Positions 26,918 through 34,188 of a stretch of DNA of 64,000 bases are shown piece after piece. The stretch spans positions 62,001 through 126,000 of the forward strand of contig MKTY01000008.1 of the NCBI GenBank assembly GCA_001898485.1, read 5' to 3'. The stretch comes from Sphingobacteriales bacterium 46-32. GTDB taxonomy: Bacteria > Bacteroidota > Bacteroidia > Chitinophagales > Chitinophagaceae. A program made the translations under genes and the position numbers. The notes beneath the pieces are model-generated. The model saw nothing but the letters and a program-made list of their open reading frames with translations, had not been told where the DNA came from and ran no database searches. Numbering within the stretch: position 1 is the stretch's first letter; each line of letters begins with the position of its first letter.

Positions 26918-28120
26918 TCATTTTATGAATTGCATATATGTAGCCAGGTCTTTATCGCCACGGCCGCTCAGGCAAACCACCACCTTATCGCTGTCTGTAA
27001 ATTTCAGCTGATGCAGCGCCGCCAGCGCATGTGAACTTTCGAGGGCGGGAATGATACCTTCCAGCCGGGCCAGTTCAAAGGCGGCATCCACTGCTTCCTG
27101 GTCGGTAGCGCTAAGAAAACGGGCCCGGCCGGATACGAATAAATGCGCATGCAGCGGACCAATACCAGGATAGTCGAGGCCGGCCGAAATACTATGCGGT
27201 TCCACCACTTGTCCGTCTGCGGTTTGCATTACCAGGCTTTTGCTGCCATGCAGAATACCCGGACGACCCAGTTGTGAAGTAGCAGCAGTGTGTCCGCTAT
27301 TGACGCCCAACCCGGCGGCTTCTACAGCAACCAGTTGTACGGCCGGCTCATCAAGGAAATGATAAAATGCACCGGCTGCATTACTACCACCGCCCACGCA
27401 GGCCAGCACATGTGTAGGCAATTCGCTGCCCGTTTTTTCTTCAAGCTGCCACCGTATCTCTTCACTGATCACCGACTGAAAACGGGCTACCATATCCGGG
27501 TAAGGATGTGGTCCCACCACGCTGCCAATGATATAGTGTGTATCGGCCGGATGATTGATCCAGTCGCGTATAGCTTCATTCGTAGCATCTTTCAGTGTTT
27601 TGCTGCCCGATGTAGCGGCTACCACCGTAGCGCCAAGCATTTTCATACGTGCTACATTGGGCGCCTGGCGTTCGATATCTTTTTCGCCCATGTATACAAT
27701 ACAGTTGAGTCCTTTGAGCGCGCAAACAGTGGCAGTAGCCACACCATGTTGCCCCGCTCCTGTTTCTGCAATGATCCTTTTTTTACCCAGACGTTGCGCC
27801 AGTAAGATCTGACCAATGGTATTATTGATTTTATGCGCTCCGGTATGGCACAGGTCTTCCCGTTTAAGGTAAACAGCAGTACCATGCTTTTCGCTTAACC
27901 GCTGTGCCAGGTAAAGTGGTGTGGGGCGTCCGGCATAATCTTTCAGCAATTGCCTGAATTCAGCCACAAAACCGGGATCCTTGATGATATCGAGATAGCG
28001 TGAACGCAGATCTTCTACGTTGCCATACAGCATTTCCGGAATGAATGCGCCGCCAAACTCTCCATAATAGCCACGCTCGCTGGGCGATGTATAACCGGTT
28101 GTTGATTGTTGTGTTTCCAT
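26918..28120 (-). CDS. trpB: Tryptophan synthase beta subunit
   Basis: PLP enzyme that condenses indole with serine to tryptophan. 400 residues, TrpB1 type. The N-terminal [15 protein letters not shown] is characteristic. The PLP lysine K97 lies in HTGAHKINN, the substrate loop in [11 protein letters not shown] and the phosphate-binding loop in [10 protein letters not shown]. The C-terminal CLSGRGDKD is also present. In the trp operon between trpF (44 bp upstream) and the lipoprotein gene. Confidence 0.98.
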   Translation of the reverse strand: METQQSTTGYTSPSERGYYGEFGGAFIPEMLYGNVEDLRSRYLDIIKDPGFVAEFRQLLKDYAGRPTPLYLAQRLSEKHGTAVYLKREDLCHTGAHKINNTIGQILLAQRLGKKRIIAETGAGQHGVATATVCALKGLNCIVYMGEKDIERQAPNVARMKMLGATVVAATSGSKTLKDATNEAIRDWINHPADTHYIIGSVVGPHPYPDMVARFQSVISEEIRWQLEEKTGSELPTHVLACVGGGSNAAGAFYHFLDEPAVQLVAVEAAGLGVNSGHTAATSQLGRPGILHGSKSLVMQTADGQVVEPHSISAGLDYPGIGPLHAHLFVSGRARFLSATDQEAVDAAFELARLEGIIPALESSHALAALHQLKFTDSDKVVVCLSGRGDKDLATYMQFIK

Positions 28121-28164
28121 GTCTCCTGTCTGCGACAGGTAATCTGTTTGCAGATTTCCCTGTA

Positions 28165-28848
28165 CTATTTTTCTTTTAGTTTTTGTACAAATTCGGCCAC
28201 CCGGGTCATATCCTTTACACCTGCACTGACCTCAAAGCGGCTATTGATATCAACGGAGAATAATCGTTTTCCGGCTTCTTCCGCTGCAAAGTCGCGCAGC
28301 GTATCCTCATCGCCGGGTTCTATTCCTCCGCTCAGAAAAAACAATTTATCCAGCTGCGCTTCCCGCAGCACGGTCCAGTCGAATTTTTTTCCCGTACCTC
28401 CATATCCTGCACCCATGGTATCGAACATAAACATATCGGAGCTGTCATGATACGGGCGTGTAATCCATTCTATAGGATCATTGTCTGACAACCGAAATGC
28501 CTTGATCACAGTTACATAATTGGCCACTTTTTCGCAGAAGAAAGCTGACTCATCGCCATGCAGCTGCACCATATCGAGCCGGTAGTCTTCCACCGTACGC
28601 ATCAGCTCCTCGTACGGTGCATTCACAAATACGCCTACTTTGGCAATCCTGCCCCTGATCTGCCGCATTTTCTGAGGCGATATCTTTTGCGCCATATAGC
28701 GTGGCGATTTGGGATAAAAGATAAAGCCGGCAAAATCGACTCCCATATCATCGAGTGCATTTACCTGCTCGGGCAATGTCATGCCGCATACTTTGATGCG
28801 CATTGCCGATCGGGGGCGTGCAGCCGGAATGCTTGTGTTCTCCTGCAT
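28165..28848 (-). CDS. trpF: Phosphoribosylanthranilate isomerase
   Basis: Amadori isomerase of tryptophan synthesis. 227 residues as drawn. The family motif MRIKVCGMT begins 15 codons inside, so the start may instead be the ATG at 28803; neither start has a strong Shine-Dalgarno. Catalytic Cys in KVCGMT, general-acid Asp in [19 protein letters not shown], and the ligand loop [12 protein letters not shown] stand-alone gene, not fused to trpC as in enterobacteria. Confidence 0.95.
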   Translation of the reverse strand: MQENTSIPAARPRSAMRIKVCGMTLPEQVNALDDMGVDFAGFIFYPKSPRYMAQKISPQKMRQIRGRIAKVGVFVNAPYEELMRTVEDYRLDMVQLHGDESAFFCEKVANYVTVIKAFRLSDNDPIEWITRPYHDSSDMFMFDTMGAGYGGTGKKFDWTVLREAQLDKLFFLSGGIEPGDEDTLRDFAAEEAGKRLFSVDINSRFEVSAGVKDMTRVAEFVQKLKEK

Positions 28849-28885
28849 AATTATACCAGTTTTATGATGAACTGGCCTGCAATCG

Positions 28886-29695
28886 TTAATAAGTGTGTTG
28901 CGCTATACGCAGTTTTTCTACAAACGTTTCGAAGGCAATACCGGGCTCCGGTTCTTTCATGAAGTTTTCACCTATAAGAAATCCGCTGAAGCCGGCCTGT
29001 CTTAAAGTTACGATCGTTTCTACATTACTGATGCCGCTCTCAGCCACCGCCACTTTATCTGTTGGGATTTTGTTGATAAGCTGCAGCGAAGTATTAATAT
29101 CCACCTCAAATGTTTTAAGGTTACGGTTATTCACACCTACCATATCTACTTCATCGCAGATATGATCCAGCTCTTCTTCATTATGTATTTCCAGCAATAC
29201 CTCCAGCCCGATAGTGCGTGCAAAAATGGCCATCTCCTTTACTTCACGAGGCGAAAGACAGGCTGCAATAAGCAGGATTACATCTGCACCGAAAGCGCGG
29301 GCTTCTGCTATCTGCCAGGGATCGATCATAAAATCCTTGCGCAATACCGGTATATCAGAGATCACTTTAGCCTGGATAAGATCATCGAGGTCTCCGCCGA
29401 AAAACTGCTGATCGGTAAGGATCGACATACCCGCTGCGCCTTTATCATTATAAGCTCTTACCACCGGTTCTACTTCCAGTTCTTTCGGTTTAAACCAGCC
29501 TTTGCTGGGGCTTTTTCGTTTAAACTCGGCAATGATACCACTGCTGCCCGGCACGAGCAGATAGTCGCGCAGTGAGCGTGTCGCCACCTCCCAGAAAAAA
29601 CCTTCGCGCCGGAAACGTTCAATACTGCTTAGTGGTTTGAGCGCTTCAATCTCTTTTCGCTTTTGCGCTACTATCGTATCAAGGATATTACTCAT
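28886..29695 (-). CDS. trpC: Indole-3-glycerol-phosphate synthase
   Basis: TIM-barrel enzyme that closes the indole ring. 269 residues. The catalytic lysines lie in IAEFKRKSPSKG (about residue 57) and VLRKDFMID; glutamates in LEVLLEIHNEEE and VAESGIS; Asn in GVNNRNL. Its start overlaps the trpD stop by 4 bp, indicating translational coupling. Confidence 0.97.
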   Translation of the reverse strand: MSNILDTIVAQKRKEIEALKPLSSIERFRREGFFWEVATRSLRDYLLVPGSSGIIAEFKRKSPSKGWFKPKELEVEPVVRAYNDKGAAGMSILTDQQFFGGDLDDLIQAKVISDIPVLRKDFMIDPWQIAEARAFGADVILLIAACLSPREVKEMAIFARTIGLEVLLEIHNEEELDHICDEVDMVGVNNRNLKTFEVDINTSLQLINKIPTDKVAVAESGISNVETIVTLRQAGFSGFLIGENFMKEPEPGIAFETFVEKLRIAQHTY

Positions 29696-30684
29696 TGTAA
29701 ACTCAACAGTTTTTTAAGTGAAGCATATGCGCGACCACTTTCATGGCTTTCCACTGCCGCAAGATAAGCATCTTCATAGCTGGAATATCCTCCTGTACTG
29801 AATAAGGCCATCGCAGCATTGGCCAGTACTACGGCGTGCTGCGCCCAGGTACCCTCGCCCTTAATTACCTGCAGGAAAATATCTGCCGCCTGCTCCACGC
29901 TAGTGCCGCCATAAATATCTGCCGGATATACCATCCGCTTGCCCAGCTGTTCGGGAGTCATAATCTTTTCACCGGCGCGGGTGATTACCTTAGTATCGTT
30001 TGTAAGTGATATCTCATCGTACCCGTCAAGACTATGAATGATAGTAAATGCGGTGTCTGTTTCCTGCAGCAGGTAATTATATACCCGCGCCATCTCGAGG
30101 CTATACACACCAACCAGCTGATATTTCGGATTACTCGGATTCACCATAGGTCCCAGCATATTGAAGAACGTACGCATGCCCAGGTTGCGGCGGATCGGGG
30201 CCACCGTGCGAAGTGCCGGATGAAACAGAGGGGCGTGCAGAAAACAGAAACCGGCCTCATCTACCTCTCGTTGCAAAGCAGCTGTATCATTTTTGAACTT
30301 ATAACCCAGTTGTTCCATTACATTGGATGCACCGCTCACAGAAGACGCTCCATAGTTGCCATGCTTTGTCACTTTCTGTCCCGCACCCGCCACAATAAAG
30401 CAGGCGAGAGTAGAAATATTGAATGTATCTTTCCCATCGCCACCTGTACCTACGATGTCAAGCGTATCGTATCCCGTAACGGGAAGCGGCACACATAGTT
30501 CGAGCAACGCATCCCGGAAACCGTGCAATTCTTCGATAGTAATGCTGCGCATCAAAAAAGCGGTCATAAATGCGGTCACCTCATGTTCATTATAAACACC
30601 CCGGCCTATATTTACCAGCACGTCCTTTGCAGCAGCCCTGCTGAGGGTCTTATGTTCAAATAAAAGGGTCAGTATTTTTTTCAT
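29692..30684 (-). CDS. trpD: Anthranilate phosphoribosyltransferase
   Basis: Transfers phosphoribose from PRPP to anthranilate. 330 residues. PRPP-binding GTGGDGKDTFNIST (about 81-94), KHGNYGASSVSGASN, and the anthranilate-side motif FHPALRTVAPIRRNLGMRTFFN are all seen. A separate protein, not fused to TrpG. Ends in a 4-bp overlap with trpC. Confidence 0.97.
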   Translation of the reverse strand: MKKILTLLFEHKTLSRAAAKDVLVNIGRGVYNEHEVTAFMTAFLMRSITIEELHGFRDALLELCVPLPVTGYDTLDIVGTGGDGKDTFNISTLACFIVAGAGQKVTKHGNYGASSVSGASNVMEQLGYKFKNDTAALQREVDEAGFCFLHAPLFHPALRTVAPIRRNLGMRTFFNMLGPMVNPSNPKYQLVGVYSLEMARVYNYLLQETDTAFTIIHSLDGYDEISLTNDTKVITRAGEKIMTPEQLGKRMVYPADIYGGTSVEQAADIFLQVIKGEGTWAQHAVVLANAAMALFSTGGYSSYEDAYLAAVESHESGRAYASLKKLLSLQ

Positions 30685-30731
30685 ATTCCGAGTTCTCTTT
30701 TTCTTTTAATATTCATTCAACACCGCCTTAT

Positions 30732-31316
30732 TTATTGCTGCAGCCAGTTACGAAGCATTTTTTCGCCTTGTGGAGTAAGTACACTTTCGGGGTGAAACTG
30801 CACCCCCTGCACATCGTATTTACGATGCCTCAGTGCCATTATATATCCGTTTGAATCGCGGGCGGTGATTTCCAGTTCGGCCGGAAAATCTTCTTCCGCC
30901 ACTACCCAGCTATGATAACGCCCGACTTCCAGTTCGGGAGCAAGGCCATCGAGTAAAGAAGGGAAATTGCCGGGTACCAAACCACTTACCTGCTGAATGG
31001 GCGTAGCGACCCCATGGTATACCGTAGAGAGGTTGACCAGTTTGCCGCCAAAAGCCTGTCCGATTGCCTGATGTCCCAGGCATACGCCCAGTATCGATTT
31101 TACCGCCGCATATTCTTTAATCAATGGCAGCAGCAGGCCGGCTTCTTCGGGAATACCAGGACCCGGTGAAAGAATGATTTTGTCGTATGCGGCAACATTA
31201 TCCAGCGCTATCTGATCGTTGCGGCAGACATCTACCCGCTGATGCAGGATTTTTTCTACCAGGTGCACCAGGTTGTAGGTAAAAGAGTCGTAATTGTCGA
31301 ATACTAATATTTTCAC
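30732..31316 (-). CDS. trpG: Anthranilate synthase component II (glutamine amidotransferase)
   Basis: Supplies ammonia from glutamine to TrpE. Start chosen at a GTG (31316), so the protein begins VKILVFDNYDSFTYN, the standard TrpG/PabA N-terminus. An ATG at 31352 in the same frame would add 12 unrelated residues and overlap trpE. About 194 residues. Class I triad: C79 in GVCLGHQAIG, H175 and E177 in QFHPES. It could also serve folate synthesis as PabA, as in other bacteria with a single amidotransferase; no pabB is seen here. Confidence 0.95.
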   Translation of the reverse strand: MKILVFDNYDSFTYNLVHLVEKILHQRVDVCRNDQIALDNVAAYDKIILSPGPGIPEEAGLLLPLIKEYAAVKSILGVCLGHQAIGQAFGGKLVNLSTVYHGVATPIQQVSGLVPGNFPSLLDGLAPELEVGRYHSWVVAEEDFPAELEITARDSNGYIMALRHRKYDVQGVQFHPESVLTPQGEKMLRNWLQQ

Positions 31317-31341
31317 AGCACGATTATTTCCGGTAATATGA

Positions 31342-32763
31342 TTAACGCACATCCTCGCCCAGTTGAATAGCTTTTTTGAGTGCGCCGAGTTTATTGTTTA
31401 CTTCCTGTAGTTCGTTTTCAGGCTGACTGGCCGCTACCACTCCGGCACCTGCCTGGTAAGTCAGCGTATTGAGGCGGCTCAGGATGGTACGGATCATAAT
31501 GGCATGTACACAACTGCCATCAAAACCGATGAAGCCCAGGGCGCCACCATAAAAGCTGCGTGCGGTAGGCTCCAGTTCATCAATACGTTCCATTGCCCTG
31601 AACTTTGGCGCGCCGCTCAATGTGCCGGCGGGGAAAGTTTTGGCCAGCAGTGCAAAGGGATTGCTGCCGGGTCGAACACTTCCTGTCACTTCACTCACCA
31701 TATGAATCACATGTGAGTAATACTGAATTTGCTTATAGCGGGCCACCTCCACATCATCACAAAGACGGCTGAGGTCGTTGCGTGCCAGGTCTACCAACAT
31801 TACATGCTCTGCATTTTCTTTGGCATCCTGTAGCAACCGTTCTGTTTCGAGGCGGTCAACTGCATCATCGCCGCTACGCCTGAATGTTCCGGCAATAGGA
31901 TGCACGACTGCTTTGCCGTCGTGAATGAGTATCTGAGCTTCAGGCGATGAACCCATCAGTTTGTAGTCACCATAATCAAAAAAGAAAAGATAGGGCGAGG
32001 GATTTACACTCCTTAATGCACGGTACACATTAAACTCATCACCGGCAAATGCCTGCTGAAAACGCCGGCTAAGCACAATCTGAAAAACATCACCCCGCAT
32101 ACAGCTGCTGATACCGCTTTTGACCATCTGGCGGTACTCCTCATCGGTCATGTTAGACGATTCACTGCCTTTTACCTGAAACGGATATACCGGCACATCC
32201 CTGCTTCTTATCAGCGATTCGAGCAGGGTGCGCTCGCTCTCCATTTCCCCTACCCTGTTTTCACAGATAAACAATTCGTCTTTGAAATGATTAAATGCGA
32301 TCACATACTGATAGAGCCGGTAGCGCATGAGCGGTATGGGTGTGGCTGTATCCTTCTTCTTATCCTTTAAGTGAATGGTTTCAAAAAAGCGAACGGCATC
32401 ATAAGTAGTATATCCATACAAACCCTGGCCAAATCTTGCTTCGCGGCTGCCATCTGTTTTGGCATCGAAACGCTGCATATAATTCCACAGCAATGCCGGC
32501 ACATCGGTATCTGCTTTCAGTGTCTGACGACGGGGGGGCTGACCGGGTATTTTATATTCTACTTCTTCCGCATTGCGTATCTCCATGCCGCCAATGGCAT
32601 TGATACAAATAAATGAATAACTGTTTTCTGCCAGATGGTGATCGGTGCTCTCCAGCAGAATGGTATCCCTGAACCGGTCGCGCAGGCGCAGATAAATACC
32701 TACCGGGGTATATACATCTGCCAGCATGCGGCTACAGGAAGTAAATAACTCAATTTTATTCAT
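31342..32763 (-). CDS. trpE: Anthranilate synthase component I
   Basis: Converts chorismate to anthranilate, the first and feedback-inhibited step. 473 residues from ATG 32763, chosen because AAAGGAA precedes it at suitable spacing; a longer frame begins with a TTG inside the attenuator. The allosteric site LLESTDHHLAENSYSFI lies near the N-terminus. Chorismate-binding motifs are QIVLSRRFQQ, PSPYLFFFDYG, LMGSSPEAQI, HPIAGTFRRSG, HVMLVDLARNDL and FPAGTLSGAPKFRAMERI. First enzyme gene after the trp leader. Confidence 0.97.
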   Translation of the reverse strand: MNKIELFTSCSRMLADVYTPVGIYLRLRDRFRDTILLESTDHHLAENSYSFICINAIGGMEIRNAEEVEYKIPGQPPRRQTLKADTDVPALLWNYMQRFDAKTDGSREARFGQGLYGYTTYDAVRFFETIHLKDKKKDTATPIPLMRYRLYQYVIAFNHFKDELFICENRVGEMESERTLLESLIRSRDVPVYPFQVKGSESSNMTDEEYRQMVKSGISSCMRGDVFQIVLSRRFQQAFAGDEFNVYRALRSVNPSPYLFFFDYGDYKLMGSSPEAQILIHDGKAVVHPIAGTFRRSGDDAVDRLETERLLQDAKENAEHVMLVDLARNDLSRLCDDVEVARYKQIQYYSHVIHMVSEVTGSVRPGSNPFALLAKTFPAGTLSGAPKFRAMERIDELEPTARSFYGGALGFIGFDGSCVHAIMIRTILSRLNTLTYQAGAGVVAASQPENELQEVNNKLGALKKAIQLGEDVR

Positions 32764-32802
32764 ACAGATCATTTCCTTTAATGCATCCGCCGTGGCGGAT
32801 AT

Positions 32803-32831
32803 AAACAAAAAGCCCCGGATTATTCCGGGGC
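32803..32831 (-). terminator. trp attenuator terminator hairpin
   Basis: On the minus strand GCCCCGGA (32831-32824), loop ATAA and TCCGGGGC (32819-32812) form a perfect 8-bp stem followed by CTTTTTGTTT. It lies between the trp leader peptide and trpE. The 5' arm can instead pair with CCGGGGUU at codons 17-19 of the leader, giving a mutually exclusive antiterminator. Confidence 0.88.
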
Positions 32832-32861
32832 CTGAATTACTTTATATACAAAGCAATGACA

Positions 32862-32924
32862 TTACAGCAACCCCGGGGATTGTGTATGCCACCACCACTG
32901 AATAGTATTGAATTGTTGTTTCAT
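32862..32924 (-). CDS. trpL: trp operon leader peptide with three consecutive Trp codons
   Basis: A 20-codon reading frame from ATG (32924-32922) to TAA (32864-32862). It starts M-K-Q-Q-F and codons 10-12 are TGG-TGG-TGG; the rest is H-T-Q-S-P-G-L-L. It ends 31 bp before the attenuator hairpin. Codons 17-18 (CCG-GGG) are the strand that can sequester the terminator 5' arm. A ribosome stalled at Trp codons would leave them free; one reaching the stop codon would cover them. This is the classical ribosome-mediated attenuation layout. A candidate promoter lies just upstream. Confidence 0.9.
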   Translation of the reverse strand: MKQQFNTIQWWWHTQSPGLL

Positions 32925-32930
32925 TGTTTG

Positions 32931-32962
32931 CAAATATGAATGCAAAAAAGGAAATCATCAAA
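32931..32962 (-). promoter_or_regulatory. trp operon promoter (TTTG-N20-CATATTTG)
   Basis: On the minus strand TTTG (32962-32959) and CATATTTG (32938-32931) are 20 bp apart; the -7 box matches TAnnTTTG at 7 of 8 positions. The leader ATG begins 6 bp downstream, so the transcript would have an extremely short 5' UTR before trpL. Confidence 0.6.
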
Positions 32963-33014
32963 TTTTTTTATGAAATTCAGCTAATATGAACACCCATTAG
33001 TTAAACCTCCAGCT

Positions 33015-33206
33015 ATGAGTAAAATAAGTTGCTGCCTCGTTTTGATGGCATTGGCCGCCTGTGGTGGCCTTTCTCAAAGCCATACAATCATTAAATGCGC
33101 AAAGAGGAGCCGGCAAAGCCACATATGCCCACCTGTTTTACAATGGATACCAGTAATTGCCGGTGAAAGTAACCCTGTTGTCCTTTCCCTGAATTTGTAT
33201 GATTAG
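33015..33206 (+). pseudogene. Possible remnant or small secreted-protein gene
   Basis: A 63-codon frame starts MSKISCCLVLMALAACGG, which looks like a signal peptide. The rest (KCAKRSRQSHICPPVLQW...) is unlike a normal secreted domain, and the frames further downstream are interrupted by stops. A strong plus-strand terminator at 33344-33372 implies a transcript through here. It may be a decayed secreted-protein gene, a small peptide gene, or a non-coding RNA. From 33207 to 33340 I see no gene. Confidence 0.3.
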
Positions 33207-33343
33207 AGCATACTTCGTGGGGCAGCCGGTTGATCAATGTGGGAAATAAAGGATATATCAATTCATCGGCGGGTCCTGGCAGCTGGCCGGATGGCTTACA
33301 ATTGCTGCAACAACTTTATTAAGTCATTTTCCAATATACCACA

Positions 33344-33372
33344 AGCCCCGGCCAGGCCGGGGCTGTTTTTTT
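33344..33372 (+). terminator. Strong intrinsic terminator (10-bp GC stem plus T-run)
   Basis: AGCCCCGGCC and GGCCGGGGCT (33344-33353 and 33355-33364) are separated by a single A and followed by GTTTTTTT. The T-run is on the plus strand. It therefore most directly ends a plus-strand transcript from about 33.0 kb, and may also serve the convergent barrel gene. Confidence 0.85.
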
Positions 33373-33389
33373 AAAACCACACATTCTAT

Positions 33390-33968
33390 TTATTTCTTTG
33401 TGCCAAAACGATAGCCTATTGTCAGCTGAAGGCCGGTATTTTTGATATCAGCATTGTTGTCTGAAATATCAGTAAGTCCTTTTACAAAGCGCAGATCGGC
33501 CAGGAAACCGTTTTTAAGCTCATACGTAGCTCCCAGCAGCCAGGCAAAATCGCCCCCTTTTAAGTTGTCTTTTACATCCTCCTTATTGCCCATATACTTG
33601 ATTTTGGCAGATGCCAGAAAACCAAGCTGGGGACCTGTATGCAAATGCAGGTTGTTCCATACATTATAGCGAACGGTAATGGGCAGATTAATGTAATTGA
33701 AATCATAGGAGCCTTCTCCTTCTTTGGCGCCCTGCATAGAATAAAGCAGTTCGGATTGCACAGAAAGTTTGGGTTGGATCTGGTAAGTACCCAATGCGCC
33801 AATCACAAGACCTGTTTTGCCTTTCAGTTCATTATCGGCATTCTCAGAAAAATTGGTAACGCCCGCTCCGGCTTTCACGCCCACACTGAACTGTGCGTTT
33901 GCACTCATGGTAAACAGGGAGGCCATCAGCAAGGCCATTGCGGTCACAATAATGGAGATTTTTTTCAT
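33390..33968 (-). CDS. PorT-family outer-membrane beta-barrel protein
   Basis: 192 residues. Signal peptide (MKKISIIVTAMALLMASLFTMSANAQ). The mature barrel has alternating strands: FSVGVKAGAGVTNF, KLSVQSELLYSMQG, YDFNYINLPITVRYNVWNNLHLHTGPQLGF, GFLADLRFVKGLTDI and the terminal LQLTIGYRFGTKK. This is the common Bacteroidota PorT-like outer-membrane fold; no specific role is visible. Similar in size and layout to the protein at 21734. Divergent from the S9 peptidase gene. Confidence 0.9.
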   Translation of the reverse strand: MKKISIIVTAMALLMASLFTMSANAQFSVGVKAGAGVTNFSENADNELKGKTGLVIGALGTYQIQPKLSVQSELLYSMQGAKEGEGSYDFNYINLPITVRYNVWNNLHLHTGPQLGFLASAKIKYMGNKEDVKDNLKGGDFAWLLGATYELKNGFLADLRFVKGLTDISDNNADIKNTGLQLTIGYRFGTKK

Positions 33969-34188
33969 ACAAAAGGTTTAAATGATTAAATGGATGCGCA
34001 AAGCTAGGGCCCCTGCCGTGCGAGTCTGCTGTCAGATGAGCAAATGGATAAATTGAACCAGTTAATGGCATTATGGCTGTGTCTGCCGTTTATCAGATGG
34101 CCCGGCTCTTTTATCCGCTAATCAGTATCTTCGGCAACCGGCCTCCGGGCCGGTATTACTGACTGTTCACATCCAAAACAATGCATAT

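Noticed and set aside
32764-32808. Upstream extension of trpE from a TTG
   Set aside because: It would start inside the attenuator T-run; the ATG at 32763 has a proper AAAGGAA site.
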